A stretch of 64,000 bases of DNA from Aedoeadaptatus urinae (GTDB lineage Bacteria > Bacillota > Clostridia > Tissierellales > Peptoniphilaceae), in assembly GCF_900155585.1 (NCBI RefSeq), contig NZ_LT707417.1, positions 496,001 to 560,000 on the forward strand, given 5' to 3'. Both the position numbers and the translations under genes were made by a program. The notes under the pieces are model-generated. The model did not search any database and was not told the DNA's origin. It saw only the letters and a list, made by a program, of their open reading frames with translations. Position 1 is the first letter of the stretch. Each line of letters opens with the position of its first letter. Positions 9,283 through 19,123 of the stretch are shown here, piece by piece.

Positions 9283-11853
9283 ATGGAACGAAAATATCGC
9301 GTAGAAGGCATGACCTGCTCCGCCTGTTCCGCCGCAGTGGAACGAGAGGTGGCGAAGGTCGACGGTGTAAAAAATGTCGCCGTGAACCTTCTTACCAACT
9401 CTATGAAGGTGACGGGGGAGGCGGGGATCGAACCCGCGGTCCTTCATGCCGTAGAAGCGGCGGGTTACAAAGGCTTTTTGGAAGGCGAGGAGAAAAAGAG
9501 CGCGCCGAAAGAGGCGGATCCTTTTTCCGACGAATTGGAATTAAAGCGCAGGCGCCTCGTGGTCTCGGCGATCTTTCTCCTTCCCCTCTTTTATATTTCC
9601 ATGGGCGGTATGATGGGTGCGCCGGTGCCTTCTTTCTTGGAAGGTCACGAAAATCTACTCACCTTCGCCCTGGTACAATTTATGCTCACCACGGTGATTC
9701 TGTTTTTGAATCGCCACTACTATATTAACGGCGGAAAATCTCTGTGGCGCAGACATCCCAATATGGACGCCCTCGTCGCCATGGGATCCGGCGCCGCCTA
9801 TATCTACGGCATCTATGTCATCTTCCAATTGACCTACGGCTTCGGCCACGGGGACATGGCGCGCATCGCCGCCTACGGCCACGAGCTCTACTTCGAGTCG
9901 GCGGCCACCATCGTCGTCTTAATCGACCTGGGAAAATTTTTGGAAGCCAAGGCCAAGCACAAGACCTCCGGCGCCATTCGATCCCTCATGGATCTCACGC
10001 CGGAAGTGGCCACGGTGATTAAAGACGGCGAAGAGAGAGAGATTCCCGTGGAAGCCATCGAAATCGGCGACAGAATTTTGCTGAAGCCCGGGGAAAATGT
10101 GCCCGTGGACGGCGTCGTCGTGGAAGGCATTTCTTCCATAGACGAATCCGCCCTTAGCGGCGAGCCCATTCCCGTGGAAAAAACGGCTGGGAGCGAAGTC
10201 ATGGCCGCCACGACCAACGGCCAGGGCCGGTTGATTATGGAAGCGAAGCGGGTGGGTCAAGACACCACCATCGCAAAGATCATCGCCCTGGTGGACGATG
10301 CCAACGCCACGAAGGCGCCTATATCGAAAATCGCCGACAAGGTGGCGGGCGTCTTCGTCCCCGTGGTGATCCTTATCGCCCTGGCGACGGGAGCGACGTG
10401 GCTCGCCCTCGGTGCGGAGCCCGCCTTCGCACTGAAGCTCGCCATATCCGTTCTCGTCATCAGTTGTCCCTGCGCCCTGGGTCTCGCGACCCCTGTGGCC
10501 ATTATGGTGGGCACGGGAAAGGGGGCCAAGGCGGGCGTGCTCTATAAGAGTGCCGAAAGCCTGGAGGTCCTGCACCATGTGGAGACGGTGATCTTTGACA
10601 AGACCGGCACCATTACTCGAGGCAAGCCCTACGTCACCGACGTGGTGGCGGCGGGGATGAAACCGGAGGAACTTTTCGCCACGGCCTACGCCCTTGAAAA
10701 ATCGTCGGAACATCCCCTGGCGGAAGGCGTCATTCGCGCCTACGAAGAAAAATACGGCACGGAAAATAAATTTGACCTGGAGCACTTCGAGGCTATTCCC
10801 GGTCGCGGACTCAAGGCCGCATTAAACGGCGACATCTATTACGGCGGCAACGAAGCCCTTATGGAAAGCGTCGGCGCCGATCTGTCGGCTGTAAGAGAGC
10901 CCTTGGACGCCCTTCTCGCACAGGGCAAGACGCCATTGTTTTTCGCGCGGGAAAATGAGTTTATCGGCCTTATCGCCGCCAAGGATTTGGTGAAGGCCAA
11001 TTCCGCGGCCGCCTTGAAGAGATTGCGCGCCGCCGGAATAAAACTGGTTATGCTCACCGGGGACAACGAAAAGACGGCCAAGGTCATCGCAGAGGACTTG
11101 GCCATCGACCGTGTCCACGCCGGCGTGCTTCCCGATGAAAAGGAAGCCTATGTGCGGCAGTATCAGGAAACGGGGAAAGTGGCCATGGTGGGCGACGGCA
11201 TTAACGACGCCCCGGCCCTTGCCCGAAGCGACGTGGGCATCGCCATCGGCGCCGGTACGGACATCGCCATGGAAAGCGCCGACGTGGTCTTAATGCACAG
11301 CGACCTGATGGACGTGGTCAGCGCCATGGATCTGTCCAAGGCCACGATCCGAAACATTAAGGAAAATTTATTCTGGGCCTTTTTCTACAATGTCATCTGT
11401 ATTCCCGTGGCCGCCGGTATCTTCTACAAGTCCTTCGGCCTGACCTTAAGCCCCATGATCGCGGCCCTGGCCATGAGCTTCAGCTCCGTCTTCGTGGTGA
11501 CCAATGCCCTGCGGTTAAACTTCCTTAAGTTGGAAGGCGTCGTGCGGGAGACGGACGAGGCGATGGAAGAGTCCATTCAATTTGCGGAAATCCCTGCTGT
11601 TAAAAAGAGCTCGCAGGGGTATAATAAAAAAGAGGAGGCACAAAAGATGGATAAGATTATTTTGAAAATCGACGGCATGAGCTGCAACCATTGCGTTGGA
11701 CGTGTCGACAAAGCGTTAAACGAACTGGCCGGCGTGAAGGCGTCGGTGACCCTGGAACCCCAGGAAGCCGTCGTCGAAGGTAAAGACCTGGACGCCGATC
11801 TGTTAAAGAAGACAGTGGAAGATGCAGGCTATACAGTCACAGCGGTCGAGTAG
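9283..11853 (+). CDS. copA: Copper-exporting P1B ATPase with C-terminal CopZ-like domain
   Basis: Membrane pump that exports Cu(I). The 856-residue frame has an N-terminal heavy-metal domain with GMTCSAC (near residue 9), membrane helices, the phosphatase loop SGEP, the metal site CPCALGL in the sixth helix (typical of Cu/Ag pumps), DKTGTIT and GDGINDAP. After the last membrane helices the frame does not stop. A linker of about 45 residues leads to a second heavy-metal domain with GMSCNHC. Inside the linker are an AGGAGG site and an ATG (11647), so a separate CopZ-like chaperone is probably also made. Whether the full fusion is used is unknown. Confidence 0.9.
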   Translation: MERKYRVEGMTCSACSAAVEREVAKVDGVKNVAVNLLTNSMKVTGEAGIEPAVLHAVEAAGYKGFLEGEEKKSAPKEADPFSDELELKRRRLVVSAIFLLPLFYISMGGMMGAPVPSFLEGHENLLTFALVQFMLTTVILFLNRHYYINGGKSLWRRHPNMDALVAMGSGAAYIYGIYVIFQLTYGFGHGDMARIAAYGHELYFESAATIVVLIDLGKFLEAKAKHKTSGAIRSLMDLTPEVATVIKDGEEREIPVEAIEIGDRILLKPGENVPVDGVVVEGISSIDESALSGEPIPVEKTAGSEVMAATTNGQGRLIMEAKRVGQDTTIAKIIALVDDANATKAPISKIADKVAGVFVPVVILIALATGATWLALGAEPAFALKLAISVLVISCPCALGLATPVAIMVGTGKGAKAGVLYKSAESLEVLHHVETVIFDKTGTITRGKPYVTDVVAAGMKPEELFATAYALEKSSEHPLAEGVIRAYEEKYGTENKFDLEHFEAIPGRGLKAALNGDIYYGGNEALMESVGADLSAVREPLDALLAQGKTPLFFARENEFIGLIAAKDLVKANSAAALKRLRAAGIKLVMLTGDNEKTAKVIAEDLAIDRVHAGVLPDEKEAYVRQYQETGKVAMVGDGINDAPALARSDVGIAIGAGTDIAMESADVVLMHSDLMDVVSAMDLSKATIRNIKENLFWAFFYNVICIPVAAGIFYKSFGLTLSPMIAALAMSFSSVFVVTNALRLNFLKLEGVVRETDEAMEESIQFAEIPAVKKSSQGYNKKEEAQKMDKIILKIDGMSCNHCVGRVDKALNELAGVKASVTLEPQEAVVEGKDLDADLLKKTVEDAGYTVTAVE
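11647..11853 (+). CDS. copZ: Probable internal-start CopZ-like copper chaperone
   Basis: The last 68 codons of the copA frame are a complete heavy-metal-associated domain (MDKIILKIDGMSCNHC...) of normal CopZ length. Its ATG at 11647 has AGGAGG 8 nt upstream, and a TATAAT-like hexamer at 11620-11625 could be a -10, although the -35 is poor. The sequence therefore supports independent translation of a free chaperone in addition to the fused form. In many Firmicutes copZ is a separate gene just after copA; here no stop codon separates them. Conclusion: copZ with loss of the copA stop, or a genuine fusion. Confidence 0.6.
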   Translation: MDKIILKIDGMSCNHCVGRVDKALNELAGVKASVTLEPQEAVVEGKDLDADLLKKTVEDAGYTVTAVE

Positions 11854-11857
11854 ATGA

Positions 11858-11878
11858 AAGCGCCTACGGCGCTTTTTT
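11858..11878 (+). terminator. copA/copZ terminator
   Basis: A 7-bp perfect stem AAGCGCC/GGCGCTT with a 3-nt loop runs into T6, immediately after the stop codon. Confidence 0.85.
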
Positions 11879-11893
11879 CTGTTAGGAGGTTTT

Positions 11894-12103
11894 ATGGCCG
11901 AGTTTAAATTTGAAATCGTGGAGCACTTAGGCGTGCTGTCCACCTCGCCCAACGGTTGGACGAAGGAATTAAATCGCGTCTCCTATAACGGTGCCGAACC
12001 CAAATTCGATTTACGCTCCTGGAGCGAAGACCACGAAAAAATGTCCAAGGGCATTACGCTGTCCGTAGACGAATTTGAAGCATTGCGAGAATTGATTAAA
12101 TAG
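11894..12103 (+). CDS. YdbC-like PC4-type single-stranded nucleic-acid-binding protein
   Basis: A 69-residue protein resembling the bacterial YdbC family, which folds like the transcriptional coactivator PC4 and binds single-stranded DNA. Visible hallmarks are the start MAEFKFEIVEHLGVLS, the segment GWTKELNRVSYNG and the short C-terminal helix with GITLSVDEFEALREL. Length is normal for the family. A good AGGAGG lies upstream of the ATG. The downstream dehydrogenase follows after 11 nt, so they are probably one transcript. The cellular role of the family is poorly known. Confidence 0.75.
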   Translation: MAEFKFEIVEHLGVLSTSPNGWTKELNRVSYNGAEPKFDLRSWSEDHEKMSKGITLSVDEFEALRELIK

Positions 12104-12114
12104 AGGAGAGACCA

Positions 12115-13029
12115 ATGGCAAAATTAGGCATTATCGGCGCAGGCCACGTAGGCGAAATCGTCGCCTATACGGCGGCTCTGCGCGGCGGATTTTCACATAT
12201 TACTCTGCACGACATTAACGAAAAAAGGCTGGACGGCGTAGTCAGCGACTTGGAAGACGCCACCCGCTTCTATCCACACAACACCCGCTTTATCGCCGGC
12301 GACGTGAAGGACGTGGCGGCAAGCGACATGATCGTCGTCTGCTCGGGACGCATTCCCGAAGACGCCCAACGGCGCAAGGAATACGACAACAATGAGGCCG
12401 ACGTCAGCGATTACATTCCCAAAGTCATGGAGGCGGGCTTTAAAGGCATCTTCGTTGTGGTCACCAATCCCTGCGACGCCATCGCCTACCGCGTGTGGAA
12501 GCTTTCCGGTATGGATGCATCCCGCACCATCGGCAGCGGCACGGCATTGGATACGGAACGCAGCCGCACCATTATCGCTCGCATGCTGGACGTGAGCCCG
12601 GAAAATGTGGAAAGCATGATGTTGGGCGAACACGGGGACAGTCAATTCCTGCCCTACTCCCAAGTGCGCATCAACCATATTCCCTGGGATCGCTATTTAA
12701 AGGATCACGACCTCGCCTTTGACGAGGCGGAAGTGGAAAAATCCGTGGTCTATCGCGGCCACCGCGCCTTCTTTGGCAAAGGCTCCACCCAATACGGCAT
12801 CGCCAACACGGTGAACGCCATTTTGGATGCCATCCTCTACGACGAAAAGAAGACCTTGCAAGTCTCCGCCCTGCATAAGGGGGAATACGGCGTGGACGAT
12901 GTCTACGTCTCCACCCCCTGTGTCATCGGCAAGGACGGCATCGAAGAGGTCATCGAGTTGGAATTAACCGACGACGAGCGAAAGAAATACAAAGACAGCG
13001 CGGAAATTATTCGCAGCTATCAAAAATGA
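12115..13029 (+). CDS. LDH/malate-dehydrogenase-family L-2-hydroxyacid dehydrogenase
   Basis: A 304-residue NAD-dependent 2-hydroxyacid dehydrogenase. Seen: Rossmann motif GAGHVG near residue 7, VTNPCDAIAY near 117, the substrate-binding Arg in LDTERSR near 145, and the catalytic histidine in GEHGDSQF near 171. The mobile active-site loop reads SGRIPEDAQRRKEY instead of the lactate dehydrogenase AGxxQKPGETR. The specificity Gln is missing although an Arg equivalent remains. The substrate may therefore be a bulkier 2-oxoacid, as in L-2-hydroxyisocaproate dehydrogenase, which fits an amino-acid fermenter. That assignment is inference. It overlaps the next gene by ATGA. Confidence 0.8.
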   Translation: MAKLGIIGAGHVGEIVAYTAALRGGFSHITLHDINEKRLDGVVSDLEDATRFYPHNTRFIAGDVKDVAASDMIVVCSGRIPEDAQRRKEYDNNEADVSDYIPKVMEAGFKGIFVVVTNPCDAIAYRVWKLSGMDASRTIGSGTALDTERSRTIIARMLDVSPENVESMMLGEHGDSQFLPYSQVRINHIPWDRYLKDHDLAFDEAEVEKSVVYRGHRAFFGKGSTQYGIANTVNAILDAILYDEKKTLQVSALHKGEYGVDDVYVSTPCVIGKDGIEEVIELELTDDERKKYKDSAEIIRSYQK

Positions 13030-13418
13030 ATGAAATAAAAAAAGCATGGCAGCGCTTCATGGCCAATCGCTACGGATGGGACGAGCTGAACACCTTTCTG
13101 TTCGCCGCATCCCTTCTCCTTCGCATGGCGGGCCGCTACTACGACAGCGGCTACTGGTCCGGGGGAGCGCTTCTGCTTCTGTTTATGGTTATTTATCGCG
13201 CCTATTCGAGAGAGCGGGGCAAGCGCCGCAAGGAAAACGGCAGCTTTTTAAACGCCATTCGCCCGGCGAAGCGAGGACTCAGGCGGCTGAAGGACGTGCG
13301 GCACTACCGTTACGTCCATTGCCCTTCCTGCAATCAAACCGCCCGCCTGCCCCGAGGCGCGGGAAAAGTAAAAGTCACATGTCCCACCTGCCATTTTGTC
13401 TATGAACGCAGAGTTTAG
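13026..13418 (+). CDS. Small membrane protein with C-terminal zinc ribbon
   Basis: A 130-residue protein of unrecognised function. A hydrophobic region at about residues 22-62 could form one or two membrane segments. A basic cytoplasmic stretch follows, then a zinc-ribbon-like pair CPSCN...CPTCH near residues 97-124. It starts at an ATG overlapping the stop of the dehydrogenase gene, so it is translationally coupled. The pattern suggests a membrane-associated metal-binding or nucleic-acid-binding protein, but no substrate or partner can be named. Confidence 0.65.
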   Translation: MNEIKKAWQRFMANRYGWDELNTFLFAASLLLRMAGRYYDSGYWSGGALLLLFMVIYRAYSRERGKRRKENGSFLNAIRPAKRGLRRLKDVRHYRYVHCPSCNQTARLPRGAGKVKVTCPTCHFVYERRV

Positions 13419-13492
13419 GGGGCAAAGGGCGGGAAATTCGGCGGATCACCCCGATTTTTTGCCCGTAACTGTAGATTTTAATGCCCTTATGG

Positions 13493-13498
13493 TATAAT
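13493..13498 (+). promoter_or_regulatory. -10 element upstream of tig
   Basis: A perfect TATAAT lies 30 nt before the tig start codon. No convincing -35 hexamer is seen at 16-18 nt, so only the -10 is called. Just upstream, 13419-13485 contains a G+C-rich hairpin with a T-run (TCGG...CCGATTTTTT), probably the terminator of the preceding operon. Confidence 0.5.
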
Positions 13499-13528
13499 GC
13501 TTTAGATATAAATTATGGAGGGATAAGG

Positions 13529-14860
13529 ATGACAGAGATTAAAAAGCAAGAAAAGAATAAAGTGTTTTTCGACTTAACGGTTCCCCACGAGGAAATCAAG
13601 GAAGCGGAGCTGAAGGTATATAAACGCAACAAAAGCTACTTCAACGTACCCGGCTTCCGCAAGGGCCATGCGCCGAAGAAGATCGTCGAACAATTCTACG
13701 GCGACGGCATTTTCTTTGAGGACGCTTTAAACGAAGTGCTTCCCAAGATTTACCAAGACGCCTTGAAGGAATTGGAACTCGACGTCATCGACCAACCGGA
13801 AATCGACTTGGACGAAGAAAACTTCGATCGCAGCAAGGACTTGGTCGTCGCGGTCAGCGTAGAAGTGAAGCCGGAAGTGGTTTTAGGCGAATACAAGGGC
13901 CTGGAAATCGAAGCCGTACCTACGGAAGTTTCCGACGAAATGATCGACAACGAAATCGACAAGCAACGCCACTTAAACGCCCGTCGCATTAATATCGACG
14001 ACCGCGCCGCCGAAGAAGGCGACAAGGTCAACATCGACTTTGTAGGAAAAGTCGACGGCGTGGCATTCGACGGCGGCACCGCCGAAGACCAAGAGCTGGA
14101 ACTGGGTAGCGGCAGCTTTATCCCCGGCTTTGAAGAAGGCATCGTCGGTCACGAAGTCGGCGAAGCATTCGACATCGAAGTCAGCTTCCCGGAAGACTAC
14201 CATAGCGAAGAATTAAAGGGCAAAGACGCCGTCTTCAGCATCACCTTAAATTCCATCGCCGTGGAAGAGCTGCCGGAAGTGGACGACGAATTCATTAAAG
14301 ACATTTCCGAATTCGACACCGTGGACGAATACAAGGAAGATCTGAAGAAGCAAAAGGCGGAAGAAGTGGAAGCCAATGCGAAAAACATTCGCATGGACCG
14401 CGTTCTCGAAGCCGCAGCTGCCAATGCAAAGGTGGACGTGCCGGAGGTTATGGTTAAAAACGCCATCGACGAACAAATCCGCAACATGGACAACAACATG
14501 CGCAGCCAAGGCATTCAACTGGAACAATACCTGCAAATGCTGGGCCAAAGCCTGGACGACTTTAAAGAATCCATGCGTCCCGATGCTGAACGGGAAGTAT
14601 TGAAATCCTTGGTTCTCGAAGCCATTGTGGCTGCTGAAAAATTCGAAGTTTCCGACGACGAATTGGAAGCATACGCCAGAGAAATGTCCGAACGCTACTT
14701 TAAAGGCGACGAAGACAAGCTGGAAGAAATGGTCAAGACCATGATGGAAAGCAACAAAGAAGTCATGACCTCTGATCTGGAACGCAAAAAAGCCGTCGAG
14801 CTTCTCGTAGACAGTGCGAAAGAAGTGGAAGGCTTAAATAAAGAAGAGGAAGAAGCATAA
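13529..14860 (+). CDS. tig: Trigger factor, ribosome-associated chaperone/peptidyl-prolyl isomerase
   Basis: Binds nascent chains at the ribosome exit tunnel. The protein (443 residues from this start) has the N-terminal ribosome-binding domain with the signature [12 protein letters not shown] (near residue 35), a central FKBP-type domain ([12 protein letters not shown] near 155; [18 protein letters not shown] near 190) and a long acidic helical C-terminal domain. ATG 13529 is preferred because GGAGGGATAAGG precedes it; the frame extends to 13481 without a ribosome site. It heads the tig-clpP-clpX cluster, a conserved order in bacteria that links folding and proteolysis. Confidence 0.95.
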   Translation: MTEIKKQEKNKVFFDLTVPHEEIKEAELKVYKRNKSYFNVPGFRKGHAPKKIVEQFYGDGIFFEDALNEVLPKIYQDALKELELDVIDQPEIDLDEENFDRSKDLVVAVSVEVKPEVVLGEYKGLEIEAVPTEVSDEMIDNEIDKQRHLNARRINIDDRAAEEGDKVNIDFVGKVDGVAFDGGTAEDQELELGSGSFIPGFEEGIVGHEVGEAFDIEVSFPEDYHSEELKGKDAVFSITLNSIAVEELPEVDDEFIKDISEFDTVDEYKEDLKKQKAEEVEANAKNIRMDRVLEAAAANAKVDVPEVMVKNAIDEQIRNMDNNMRSQGIQLEQYLQMLGQSLDDFKESMRPDAEREVLKSLVLEAIVAAEKFEVSDDELEAYAREMSERYFKGDEDKLEEMVKTMMESNKEVMTSDLERKKAVELLVDSAKEVEGLNKEEEEA

Positions 14861-14895
14861 GAGGCTGTCGAAGCCTCGAAAAAGGAGGCATAAGT

Positions 14896-15480
14896 ATGGC
14901 ACTGATACCCATGGTCGTGGAACAAACCAATCGCGGCGAGAGAAGCTACGATATCTATTCCCGACTTTTAAAAGACCGGATTATCTTTTTAACCGGCGAG
15001 ATAAACGATCAGGTGGCGGATTTAGTCGTCGCCCAACTTTTGTTTTTGGAATCGGAAGATCCGGACAAGGACATTCAAATCTATATTAATTCCCCCGGCG
15101 GATCGGTGAGCGCGGGCTTTGCAATTTACGACACCATGCAATACATCAAGCCCCACGTCTCCACCATTTGTATGGGACTCGCCGCATCCATGGGAGCTTT
15201 CCTGCTCCTGGCCGGTGAAAAGGGCAAGCGCTACGCCCTGCCCAATGCGGACATTATGATCCACCAACCTTTGGGCGGCGCCCAAGGTCAGGCATCGGAT
15301 ATTCAAATTCACGCGGAAAAAATCATCAAGACGCGCAAGCAATTAAACGCCATTATCGCCGAGCGAACGGGCCAAACCTTGAAGAAGATTCAAAAAGACA
15401 CGGACCGGGATTTCTTTATGTCGGCGGAAGAGGCGAAAGCTTACGGCATCATCGACGATGTCATCGTCAAACGTAAATAG
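14896..15480 (+). CDS. clpP: ATP-dependent Clp protease proteolytic subunit
   Basis: Serine peptidase forming the tetradecameric chamber fed by ClpX. The 194-residue protein starts [11 protein letters not shown], typical of processed ClpP, and shows the catalytic Ser in GLAASMGAF (near residue 97), His in MIHQPLGG (near 122) and Asp in DTDRDFFM (near 171). Ribosome site AAAGGAGG precedes the ATG. It lies 35 nt after tig and 11 nt before clpX, so the three are likely one operon. I saw no CtsR-type direct repeat upstream. Confidence 0.97.
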   Translation: MALIPMVVEQTNRGERSYDIYSRLLKDRIIFLTGEINDQVADLVVAQLLFLESEDPDKDIQIYINSPGGSVSAGFAIYDTMQYIKPHVSTICMGLAASMGAFLLLAGEKGKRYALPNADIMIHQPLGGAQGQASDIQIHAEKIIKTRKQLNAIIAERTGQTLKKIQKDTDRDFFMSAEEAKAYGIIDDVIVKRK

Positions 15481-15491
15481 TTAGGAGCATC

Positions 15492-16748
15492 ATGACAGAC
15501 GAAAGAAAAGATCAGCGCTGCTCGTTTTGCGGCAAGTCCAAGGATCAGGTACAAAAACTGATCAAGGGGCCCGACGCTTATATTTGCGACGAATGCATTC
15601 ACTTGTGCGAAGATATTTTGCGTCAGGAAATGGCGCCGAAGGGTGCCCCCGCCATGGATCATCTGCCGACGCCGGCGGAGATCAAGGCATCTTTGGACGA
15701 CTACGTCATTCGCCAGGAAGACGCCAAGCGCGCTCTGGCCGTAGCCGTTTACAATCACTACAAGCGCATTCGCACCCAGGAAGCCGGCGGGCGCGACGAC
15801 AGTGTTGAAATTCAAAAGAGCAATATTTTAATGGTGGGTCCCACGGGAAGCGGCAAAACCCTTTTGGCGCAAACCATGGCCCGCATTTTAGACGTGCCCT
15901 TTGCCATCGCCGATGCCACCTCCTTAACCGAGGCGGGCTATGTCGGCGAAGACGTGGAAAATATTATTCTGAAGCTGATTCAGGCGGCGGATTACGATAT
16001 TGAAGCGGCGGAAAAAGGCATTATCTACGTGGACGAAATCGACAAGATCGCCCGCAAATCGGAAAATGTCTCCATCACTCGAGACGTGAGCGGCGAAGGG
16101 GTGCAACAGGCCCTTCTGAAGCTCATCGAGGGCACGGAAGCCAATGTGCCGCCCCAAGGAGGCAGAAAGCATCCGAATCAGGAATTCATTCAAGTGGACA
16201 CCTCCAACATCCTCTTTATCTTAGGCGGCGCCTTCGACTCTTTGGATAAGATTATCGAAGCCCGACTGGGAAAAGGCGGCATCGGCTTCGGCACGGAAAT
16301 CAAGCGGAGCAAGCACGAAAAGGTCAATCTTCTGGAAGAACTGGAAGGGGAAGACCTGCTGAAGTACGGCTTGATTCCGGAATTTATCGGCCGTTTGCCC
16401 GTCACCGTCACCTTGGAAGAGTTGGACAAGGACGCCCTGGTTCACATTTTGACGGAACCGAAAAACGCCATTGTGAAACAGTACAAGGCCCTCTTTGCCA
16501 TGGACGGCGTGGAACTGGATTTCGAGGAAGACGCCTTGGACGCCATTGCGGAAAAGGCCATTAAGAAGAAATCCGGCGCCCGCGGCCTGCGCGGCACCAT
16601 CGAAGAAATTATGATGGACACCATGTTTGAAATTCCTTCCATGGACGATGTGAAACGCGTCGTCGTGACCAAGGCCAGCGTCGTAGGCGACGAGGACCCG
16701 ATCATGGAAAGAGACGAGCCCTTGAAAAAGATCTCGTCGGATCAATAA
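15492..16748 (+). CDS. clpX: ATP-dependent Clp protease ATP-binding subunit ClpX
   Basis: AAA+ unfoldase delivering substrates to ClpP. The 418-residue protein has an N-terminal zinc-binding domain with CSFCGKS and CDECIHLC, Walker A GPTGSGKT near residue 115, Walker [12 protein letters not shown] near 178, and the IGF-type ClpP-docking loop (GGIGFG near 258). Domain order and length match canonical ClpX. It is separated from lon by an intrinsic hairpin terminator, so lon transcription is at least partly uncoupled from the clp genes. Confidence 0.97.
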   Translation: MTDERKDQRCSFCGKSKDQVQKLIKGPDAYICDECIHLCEDILRQEMAPKGAPAMDHLPTPAEIKASLDDYVIRQEDAKRALAVAVYNHYKRIRTQEAGGRDDSVEIQKSNILMVGPTGSGKTLLAQTMARILDVPFAIADATSLTEAGYVGEDVENIILKLIQAADYDIEAAEKGIIYVDEIDKIARKSENVSITRDVSGEGVQQALLKLIEGTEANVPPQGGRKHPNQEFIQVDTSNILFILGGAFDSLDKIIEARLGKGGIGFGTEIKRSKHEKVNLLEELEGEDLLKYGLIPEFIGRLPVTVTLEELDKDALVHILTEPKNAIVKQYKALFAMDGVELDFEEDALDAIAEKAIKKKSGARGLRGTIEEIMMDTMFEIPSMDDVKRVVVTKASVVGDEDPIMERDEPLKKISSDQ

Positions 16749-16753
16749 GCGAA

Positions 16754-16777
16754 AGGCTCACCCAGGTGGGCCTTTTT
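16754..16777 (+). terminator. clpX terminator before lon
   Basis: Stem AGGCtCACC/GGTGgGCCT with a short loop is followed by T5. It lies between clpX and the lon ribosome site and could act as terminator or attenuator. Confidence 0.75.
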
Positions 16778-16792
16778 ATATAAGGAGAAACT

Positions 16793-19123
16793 ATGGCAAT
16801 AAAAACGGAAAACGGAACTTTTCCCCTTTTGGCCCTAAGGGATCTGGTGATCCTGCCTCACGTCATCACCCATTTCGACGCGGCGCGGAAGCAGTCCGTG
16901 GCGGCCATCGAGCGGGCGGACGGCTCAGACGGCTATCTCTTCGTGGTGACGCAGAGAGATCCCGAGCTGGAAGAGCCCGAGGCCGAAGACCTTTACGAGA
17001 CTGGCACCATCTGCAAGATCAATCAGATCCTGCGTTTGCCCGGCGGCTTGGTGCGGGTCTTGGTCAAAGGCGTGGCCCGGGGCGTGATTCAATCCGTGGA
17101 TACATCCGGCAAGTGGATGGAAGCGGAAGTGGAGCGCTACGAAGACGAGGAAGAGGATATCGAGGCGGAAATGGAAGCCCTCTTGCGCCTCACGGAAGAC
17201 GATCTGGACGAGTACATCGAAAAGAACAACAAGATCTATCCCGGCCTCTTGGACTCCGTCATCAATTACGACACGCCGGCGGCCTTCGCAGACACCGTGG
17301 CGGGCTATGTGAATATGAAGGCGGAAGACGCACAAAGTATTTTGGACGCCTTGGATTTGAAAGAACGGCTCATGCGCCTGCATAGCATTTTGATGCGTGA
17401 GAACGAGCTCTTAAGCATTTCAAACGCCATCGACGACAAGGTGAAGCACACCATTAACGAAAACCAAAAGGAATTTTTCCTCAAAGAGCAGATGAAGGCC
17501 ATTCAAAGGGAACTCACCGGCGAGGAAGAAGAGGAGGCGGCGGAGTATCGTCGCCGTTTGGAAGAAAAGGCCCTGCCCGATCACGTGCGGGACAAGGCGG
17601 AAAAGGAGCTGCAAAAGCTGGAGCGCATGAACGCCGCGTCGCCGGAGTATGCGGGGCTCACCAATTATCTGGATTGGATTTTGGATCTGCCCTGGTGCGA
17701 CGAGGCCGAGGAGGAGCACAGCTTAAAGGAAGCCCGAAAGATTTTAGACGAGGGCCACTACGGCTTGAAGGATATTAAAGAGCGGATTTTGGAATTTATC
17801 GCCCTGAGAAAGAAATCTCCGGAAGCCAAGTCCCCCATCCTCTGCCTCGTGGGCCCGCCGGGAGTGGGCAAGACCAGCATCGCCGCCTCCGTGGCGGAAG
17901 CCCTGAACAAGCCCTATGTGCGCATGAGCCTGGGCGGCATGACCGACGAAAATGAAATTCGCGGCCACCGCAGAACCTATGTGGGAGCCATGCCCGGTCG
18001 GGTGATCACTCTGATGAAAGAGGCGAAGAAAAACAATCCCCTCTTTCTCTTAGACGAGATCGACAAAGTGGGCAACGACTACCGAGGCGACCCGGCCTCC
18101 GGGCTCTTGGAAGTTTTGGATCCGGCGCAAAACAATACCTTTACCGACCGCTATATGGAAGTCCCCTTCGATCTGTCGAAGGTATTCTTCATTACGACGG
18201 CCAACACCACCAAGACCATTCCCGCTCCTCTATTGGACCGCATGGAAATTATTTCCATCGGCGGCTACACCCCGGAGGAGAAAAAAGAAATCGCCAAGCG
18301 CCACTTGTGGCCCAAGCATTTAAAGGACGTGGGCTATAAGGCGGATGACATGACCATATCGGATAATGCTATCGACACCATTATCGAAAACTACACCCAA
18401 GAGGCCGGCGTGCGCATGCTGGACAAGGAACTGGCGAAAATCGTGCGCAAGGTGAATCTGGAATTTTTGGAGACGAAAAAGACCAAGGCCCACATTACCA
18501 ATCGCAATCTGAATAAATATTTAGGCGAAAAGAAAGCATTGGGTCAGGTCGTGGAAGAGGAAGATCTCATCGGCTACGTCAACGGCCTGGCGTGGACGGC
18601 GGTGGGCGGCGTGATCCTGGGTATCGAGGTGAATATCGTGCCGGGGAAAGGCAAGATTCAACTCACCGGCCAGCTGGGCAATGTGATGAAGGAATCGGCC
18701 CAGGCGGCTCTCACCTATATTTGGAGCATGGAAGATAAACTGGGCCTTCCCGAAGACTTCAAGGACAAGCACGACATTCACATCCACGTCCCCGACGGCG
18801 CCACGCCGAAAGACGGTCCATCGGCTGGGATCGCCATGACCACGGCCCTCTACTCCGCCATAGCGAAAGTCCCGGTCAGTCGTTTCGTCGCCATGACCGG
18901 TGAAGTGACCCTGAGGGGCAGGGTGCTGCCCATCGGCGGGCTCAAGGAAAAACTCTTGGCGGCTCAGCGGGGCGGCGTGAAGACCGTTCTCGTGCCCAAG
19001 GCCAATCTCAGAGATCTGAAGGACATGGACTCCCCCTCCATTAAAAAACTCCGCGTCATCGGCGTGGAGCATATGGACGAAGTATTGAAAGAGGCGATGG
19101 TACGTGAAGATACGTCAGTGTGA
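16793..19123 (+). CDS. lon: ATP-dependent protease Lon (LonA type)
   Basis: Cytosolic AAA+ protease that degrades damaged and regulatory proteins. The 776-residue protein has the N-terminal substrate-binding LON domain (FPLLALRDLVILPH at the start), a coiled-coil-rich middle, Walker A GPPGVGKTS near residue 354, Walker B FLLDEIDKVG near 419, and the C-terminal protease domain with the catalytic Ser in DGPSAGIA near 678 and Lys in GGLKEKLLAA near 721. AAGGAG precedes the ATG. It overlaps engB by 20 nt, an arrangement seen in many Firmicutes. Confidence 0.96.
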   Translation: MAIKTENGTFPLLALRDLVILPHVITHFDAARKQSVAAIERADGSDGYLFVVTQRDPELEEPEAEDLYETGTICKINQILRLPGGLVRVLVKGVARGVIQSVDTSGKWMEAEVERYEDEEEDIEAEMEALLRLTEDDLDEYIEKNNKIYPGLLDSVINYDTPAAFADTVAGYVNMKAEDAQSILDALDLKERLMRLHSILMRENELLSISNAIDDKVKHTINENQKEFFLKEQMKAIQRELTGEEEEEAAEYRRRLEEKALPDHVRDKAEKELQKLERMNAASPEYAGLTNYLDWILDLPWCDEAEEEHSLKEARKILDEGHYGLKDIKERILEFIALRKKSPEAKSPILCLVGPPGVGKTSIAASVAEALNKPYVRMSLGGMTDENEIRGHRRTYVGAMPGRVITLMKEAKKNNPLFLLDEIDKVGNDYRGDPASGLLEVLDPAQNNTFTDRYMEVPFDLSKVFFITTANTTKTIPAPLLDRMEIISIGGYTPEEKKEIAKRHLWPKHLKDVGYKADDMTISDNAIDTIIENYTQEAGVRMLDKELAKIVRKVNLEFLETKKTKAHITNRNLNKYLGEKKALGQVVEEEDLIGYVNGLAWTAVGGVILGIEVNIVPGKGKIQLTGQLGNVMKESAQAALTYIWSMEDKLGLPEDFKDKHDIHIHVPDGATPKDGPSAGIAMTTALYSAIAKVPVSRFVAMTGEVTLRGRVLPIGGLKEKLLAAQRGGVKTVLVPKANLRDLKDMDSPSIKKLRVIGVEHMDEVLKEAMVREDTSV

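Noticed and set aside
9283-9360. CopY-type operator before copA
   Set aside because: No TACANNTGTA box and only a weak dyad in the leader.
9919-10785. Minus-strand 288-codon frame opposite copA
   Set aside because: Shadow of the copA codon bias, with Arg/His/Gly-rich nonsense translation.
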